From Eudromia elegans (Eukaryota; Chordata; Aves; Tinamiformes; Tinamidae), in NCBI GenBank assembly GCA_003342815.1, contig PTEX01000192.1, positions 1,232,356-1,296,355 of the forward strand: a stretch of 64,000 nt of DNA. The letters run 5' to 3'. The translations under genes and the position numbers were made by a program. The notes below the pieces were generated by a model. It worked only from the letters and a program-made list of their open reading frames with translations, was not told the DNA's origin and made no database searches. Shown here piece after piece: positions 59,948-64,000 of this stretch (the first letter of the stretch is position 1; each line of letters opens with the position of its first letter).

Positions 59948-62160
59948 GTATCTGTGCTTGCAGTATATGAAGATGTCAAGCGTACTGATAGTTGCCCCAG
60001 TAAAAAACTGCATCTCTGAAGAAGTACATGTGGCAGTAACAAAGCTATTGTTATGCAGAAAAAAGCTTCTTCCATCCATTTTATGTATATTTATATCGAT
60101 ATATGTCCGCTTTGATGTGTGTGTACATTTTTTACATATGTTGCTGTGGGTTTGCCAGTCATGTCTCAGAAATAAAACCAGTCCAGGCTCCTTGGAGAGC
60201 CTGTTTTTATTATAAGTAATGTAAAAATAGAGAGGAAAACATAATGCCCATGTGCCCATGAGAAGTGACCACTGATCCTTTAGAGAGAGCTGATCTTGGG
60301 CTTCACTTGACCAAAGATGTCCAGAAAACTTGAGGCTAAATTTAGTATCAAAGGATTTAATGTTGTATTGTCATATATGTTAATGAAAGATAGATCTTGG
60401 GGCAAGAAAGGAGCCCTGATGAGACTCTGAACCTGAGGTTGTGGGTGCAGCTGTGGGTGTCCCTCTTTGCCTCTCAAGCTCGTGCTGGGGCTGCTCCTCT
60501 GCTTGCCTGTCCTCTGAGGCCTGTTTTTGTTGCAGGCTTGGGAGCATTGCTCCATTTTTCTTCTACAAAACTGCACCTTTACAGCAGAGCTGATGGTTTT
60601 CTGTTTAAAGCACTCTTGCATACTAGCTAGAATACTATTTTGTGGGCTTTGGCTTCCCCTTGGTCTGCTCCACTGCAGAGAGCGTCACAGAAGGGATGAG
60701 CGTTACGGACACCGCAGGTTTCTGAAGGGGTATGGCCTGGTTTGAGGATGACGGTGACACTTCCTAAGCGCTGAGTACAAAGTGACGAGAAACAAACGCC
60801 TTCAACAGAACTATAACCCCACAGGTGCAATTATTTAACGTCTCGGTGCTCGTCATTCTGCCTGGCTATCACACCAGTAGCCTTCACAGGAGGTTCTCAG
60901 GAGACTTCCTTCATTTTATTGAGCTACAGACAGATTGTACCTCATTGTAATCCTCAGCCCAGTGGTGTGATTGATACCAGGGCTTTATTTACAGTTAGTT
61001 GTATCTTTTTTCCTTCACACAAGGGAATGTGACTGTTTCTGCAGAGAGCTTATAGTCTTCCGGTCAGACTGTGTGGTTGGCTGAAGCTGCTGGATATATT
61101 GTGCATATAAAGATAAAACAGAGAGGGCAGAGAACCTGCTGAGGTTTATCCTTCAAAGTCTCTGCTGTGATATTGAAGTTTTCCATTATAACAAGGAGGA
61201 GCAGTGAGGTCCCTGTAAGTCAGTCTATGGTATCTGTAAGTCTGTAAGAGATCCATGCAGTAATTTGAACAGGTTATGACTGAGAAATTGGCTGGTTTAG
61301 TGCTGTTTCAAAGTCATGAAGAAATTCGGTGGATGTTTTTTGTTCCACCAGTTCCCACAAAATCCTACACTGAGGATGTGAGCCATGGATGAGTGAAGGA
61401 AGATTTTGATAGGAAGGAGAGGGAAAGAGTAGTGACATACTGTCTGCTGTCCTCTTGTGCATACATCAATCTTGATACCTCAGCTGATGGCCAGAAGAAC
61501 TGTGTGGTTGTAGTGGAAGACATTACTTCCATTGTATTAAAGTGTTTTCCATCAGAAAGTGGTATTATTTGTGCTTGGGTCTTCGCTGTCTTTGTAGTTT
61601 TTGTTTGTTTTGTTTGTTACCTCTTAGACGAAGTCTGAAACGCTGCGTTTTGGTATTCTCCTTTTAAGTCTATACTTACCTGAATGGCTTAAGGTCCCTG
61701 CTCACTAGGAAGAGGAAGATGAGTCATTTCCAAGAGGAAGTAGGATAAGGAAACAGATACTTTTTGTGAGCCTCTGTTCATATATCTGAACAGTTGCAAA
61801 ACTGCCAAATTAGTTATTCCTTTGCTTGCTGTAACCTGTTTTGATGGGGAACTGCAAGAATTTGTAAGCTTTGGTGTTAGATCTTGTTAGATGGATGTTT
61901 TAGAAATACTTCTAGAACACCATGGAAATGGACATGGCTCCTAGTGAAGGCTTTGGGGAAGGGCTGGATTTGCCCCCTGTAGCTATGTCTGCCAAGCGGG
62001 AGGTAAATCCAAGGGCAGTTCCCCAGCGCAGCCACATCCAGTCCTCTCGCTGCACCTTTGCTAACGCTCCTACCGCCCATGTTGGCAGCGTGGACCATGG
62101 GCCCGCTCCGGCTCCGTGAGTGTCCCGTGGTGTCTGTGCGTGCGTGTGCGTGTGTGCTGT

Positions 62161-62276
62161 ACTGCATGGGGGCAGCCGCTCCACTCGTTGCTGTAACAAA
62201 TGTAAAAAAACTAAACGTGAATTAATTAGTTTTTTTCAACTTGTTACAGCAGCGAATGGAGCTGCCGCGGTACGGT
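62161..62276 (+). repeat. ~116-nt imperfect hairpin (inverted repeat)
   Basis: The left arm 62161-62214 pairs with the right arm 62226-62276 around an 11-nt loop (62215-62225). From the loop outward: CTAA/TTAG and A7/T7 (11 pairs), a 4-nt internal mismatch, GCTGTAACAA with TTGTTACAGC, then pairing through CCACTCGT/GCGAATGG with one mismatch and one G-U pair, a 3-nt bulge, and GGCAGC with GCTGCC. The basal part is weaker. This could be a miniature inverted-repeat element, an inverted duplication or a long primary-microRNA-like stem; no family was recognised. Confidence 0.85.
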
Positions 62277-63418
62277 GTAGACTGCAACACAGTGAAGGAG
62301 CTGCAAGAAGGATGCTCCGCACTGCCAACATTGGTGTCTGTGACATCCGGGAAGCGGCCGCTAGAGAGCGAGCAGCCAGCACGGCAGGAAACCGGCCTCT
62401 CTTTTATTTTCGTTTTGGTGAGCACAATGAACGTATCTTTTCCAGTCCTTATCTGTCTGTAACCGTGCCTCATCCGCAAGCCTCTGGTAGATGCCCACCT
62501 CAGTAGAACAGCCTGGCAACTGCCAGCTGACCAGGTAGGAGAAGCGAAGGACGACGTCTAGAAGGCCGTTACCAACCTCTGCTTGCCCAAGAGGGAAGCG
62601 ATGGGAGGGAAGGAGGAAGGACCCTTCTTAGCGTAAGCTGTGAACGTTTACCGTGTCCGTAGGGGTCTTTGCATTGATACCGTAGAGGAGGTTTCACACA
62701 ATAAGCTGGCAAGGCACAAGAAAGCTTGTGTTTCTGCTTCCCTTTTTGGCAGTGACTTCTTGCAGAGCCTTGGGCAGGTCCCAGCGTTTGGCCCTGTATC
62801 AAGCTGCATAAATCTAAGCACCCCTCCCTCAGCAGGGATCCCCGCCTGAGCTCAGCTCTCATGCAGGCTGTGTGGAAGACCCACTTCTAGGAATGGGCCG
62901 TGGGGCTGGTAGGAGCAGACTCGTGGAAGGACTTTCTGCACTGGCACTTGTCTGTGACGTGGACAAGTGGGCATGATCCCAACCGTGCCTACACAGCTGA
63001 GCCCTTCGGGCAATATTTGTCCTGCCTTCTGGGGATGTCCTGAGTCCTGTGGGGCCTGCTCCTGCTCCCTGCCTATGCAAGAACAATTTATGGGCTCCCC
63101 AGACAAAACATTTTCTCTTGCCAGCCATGTGGATGTACACAGGGTGTCACTCCCCTGCCCATGCATGCGTGCACCCTGCCACCAGGAAGTCCAGACATGG
63201 GGTGGGAGGTGGCCAAATGGAAGACAAGATTGGCAATTCTGACAGTACAAGATATACCTGGAAAAATACAATCCCCTTCAACCTGTCCCATCTCATTTTG
63301 AAAGATATTTGCTATTAAAAGTAGGGAGAATCTCTCTTGGATTCCGAGTTGTCTGTTGTCCTGTTAAAGTGAGGTTGCACGAAGGTTCCCTCAATGCGAT
63401 GCAACTTTCTGCCTCAGG
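62277..63418. other. Intron 2 stretch, nothing recognised
   Basis: Balanced composition; overlapping short frames on both strands, none resembling a known protein. Confidence 0.5.
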
Positions 63419-63441
63419 TTTTTTTTTTTTTTTTTTTTTNT
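63419..63441. repeat. T-run with one unresolved base
   Basis: Twenty-one T are followed by N at 63440 and another T. The N is the only ambiguous base noticed and marks a homopolymer whose length was not resolved. Confidence 0.95.
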
Positions 63442-64000
63442 AAATTAAGAATGCTTAAATTTAAATGGCAATTTCAAGATTAGCAGAATTAATGATATAA
63501 AGCCATTTAAGTGCTAAATGTAGTCCCTGGAAGGACTGAGTGTATGCATATGTATAAACACATACATACATTGATATATACCAGAGGTCTTTGTTGTTCC
63601 TCTTGGGATGCATTCATAAAGGGGTGGCTTTTCCTTTCAGGAATGGAGATGACCCTATTCCAAAAAGGAGAACCGTGTAGCCCTGTGTCTTTCCTGAGAT
63701 GTTGGAGTTCTCTCTTAGGCTCCCTGTTTTTGACAGGAAAATCCTGGAGACCAATATTGTCCCATATGCTCTGCAGCAAATGTGCATGGATGTGACACCC
63801 GGGGGCCGTGCTGGGTGCACTGCCCGTGCGCAGGCTGCATGCACTGCCTGCACAAGGGCTGACATGTCCAGATGCTGCACAGGCGGCCCCGATGCACGGG
63901 ACGTGTGTGGTCATCCAGCCGGCCTGTCCAACATCCATGCGCTGGGAACAGATCCGCTGCCTTTGGCGGTGTTAATGGGAGAGGGAATAGGGGAGCCCCC
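63442..64000. other. Intron 2 stretch to window end, nothing recognised
   Basis: A short alternating TATGCATATG/ACATACATACA segment at about 63542-63580; otherwise no feature recognised. Confidence 0.5.

Larger units (their letters stand above)
59942..64000 (+). other. DIP2C: DIP2C intron 2 (5' part)
   Basis: Runs from the exon 2 donor to the window end with no further recognisable DIP2 coding exon. The next DIP2 exons would encode the Ser/Arg-rich linker with an RDERYRSDVHTEAVQAAL-like block, which is not seen in any frame. Besides the hairpin at 62.2 kb, a short GT-rich stretch at 62130-62157 and the T-run with an N at 63.4 kb, nothing recognisable is present. Confidence 0.7.

Noticed and set aside
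62130..62157. GT-rich stretch as a long (GT)n microsatellite
   Set aside because: Short and heavily interrupted by C; not a long pure array.

Overview
This window looks like intronic DNA from a bird nuclear genome. The evidence is several 5'-truncated CR1 LINE fragments carrying the characteristic avian-type 3' end (GGTTGGAAGGG..., AGTCCAACC..., ending in TTCTATGATT/ATTCTGTGATT-like octamers), no SINEs of mammalian type, a low overall repeat load, and AT-rich DNA interrupted by small CpG-dense islands. Crocodilians and turtles also carry CR1, so 'bird' is strongly suggested but not proven.

Only one protein-coding segment can be defended: a 72-nt, phase 1-1 exon at 59870-59941 on the + strand, with a textbook acceptor and donor. 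It encodes a piece beginning GDITQKGYEKKRSKL, from the N-terminal DMAP1-binding domain of the DIP2 (disco-interacting protein 2) family. The C-terminal part of the exon (IGAYLPQPP) fits DIP2C better than DIP2A or DIP2B as I remember them. The window is therefore read as about 59.9 kb of the long first intron of DIP2C (+ strand), coding exon 2, and about 4 kb of the next intron. Exon 1 (initiator Met) lies upstream and outside the window.

Layout: 1-59869 is intron 1. It holds six CR1 fragments in both orientations (7.3, 8.3, 15.1-15.7, 22.7, 41.7-42.2, 49.4 kb). The 41.7 kb copy still has an open C-terminal ORF2. It also holds CpG-dense islands (0.8-1.05, 6.2, 20.9, 23.5, 36.4-36.9, 37.6-38.3, 42.2, 54.0-54.2, 56.8-57.1 kb), a (TTTA)18 microsatellite at 52.6 kb, and a 13-copy 16-bp minisatellite beside a CpG island at 57.2 kb. 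There are several short hairpins and short tandem duplications, and a well-formed but uncorroborated splice-acceptor/donor pair at 2.45-2.56 kb. 59942-64000 is intron 2. It contains a striking ~116-nt imperfect hairpin at 62161-62276 and a T-run with one ambiguous base at 63440.

Almost all other open reading frames here are chance frames in stop-poor GC-rich islands or in the minisatellite. No rRNA, tRNA, CRISPR, operon or complete gene is visible. The items most worth checking are the 62.2 kb hairpin, the minisatellite/CpG-island pair, the cryptic exon at 2.45 kb and the CpG islands with promoter-like motifs at 6.2 and 20.9 kb. No convincing novel multi-gene system is present.
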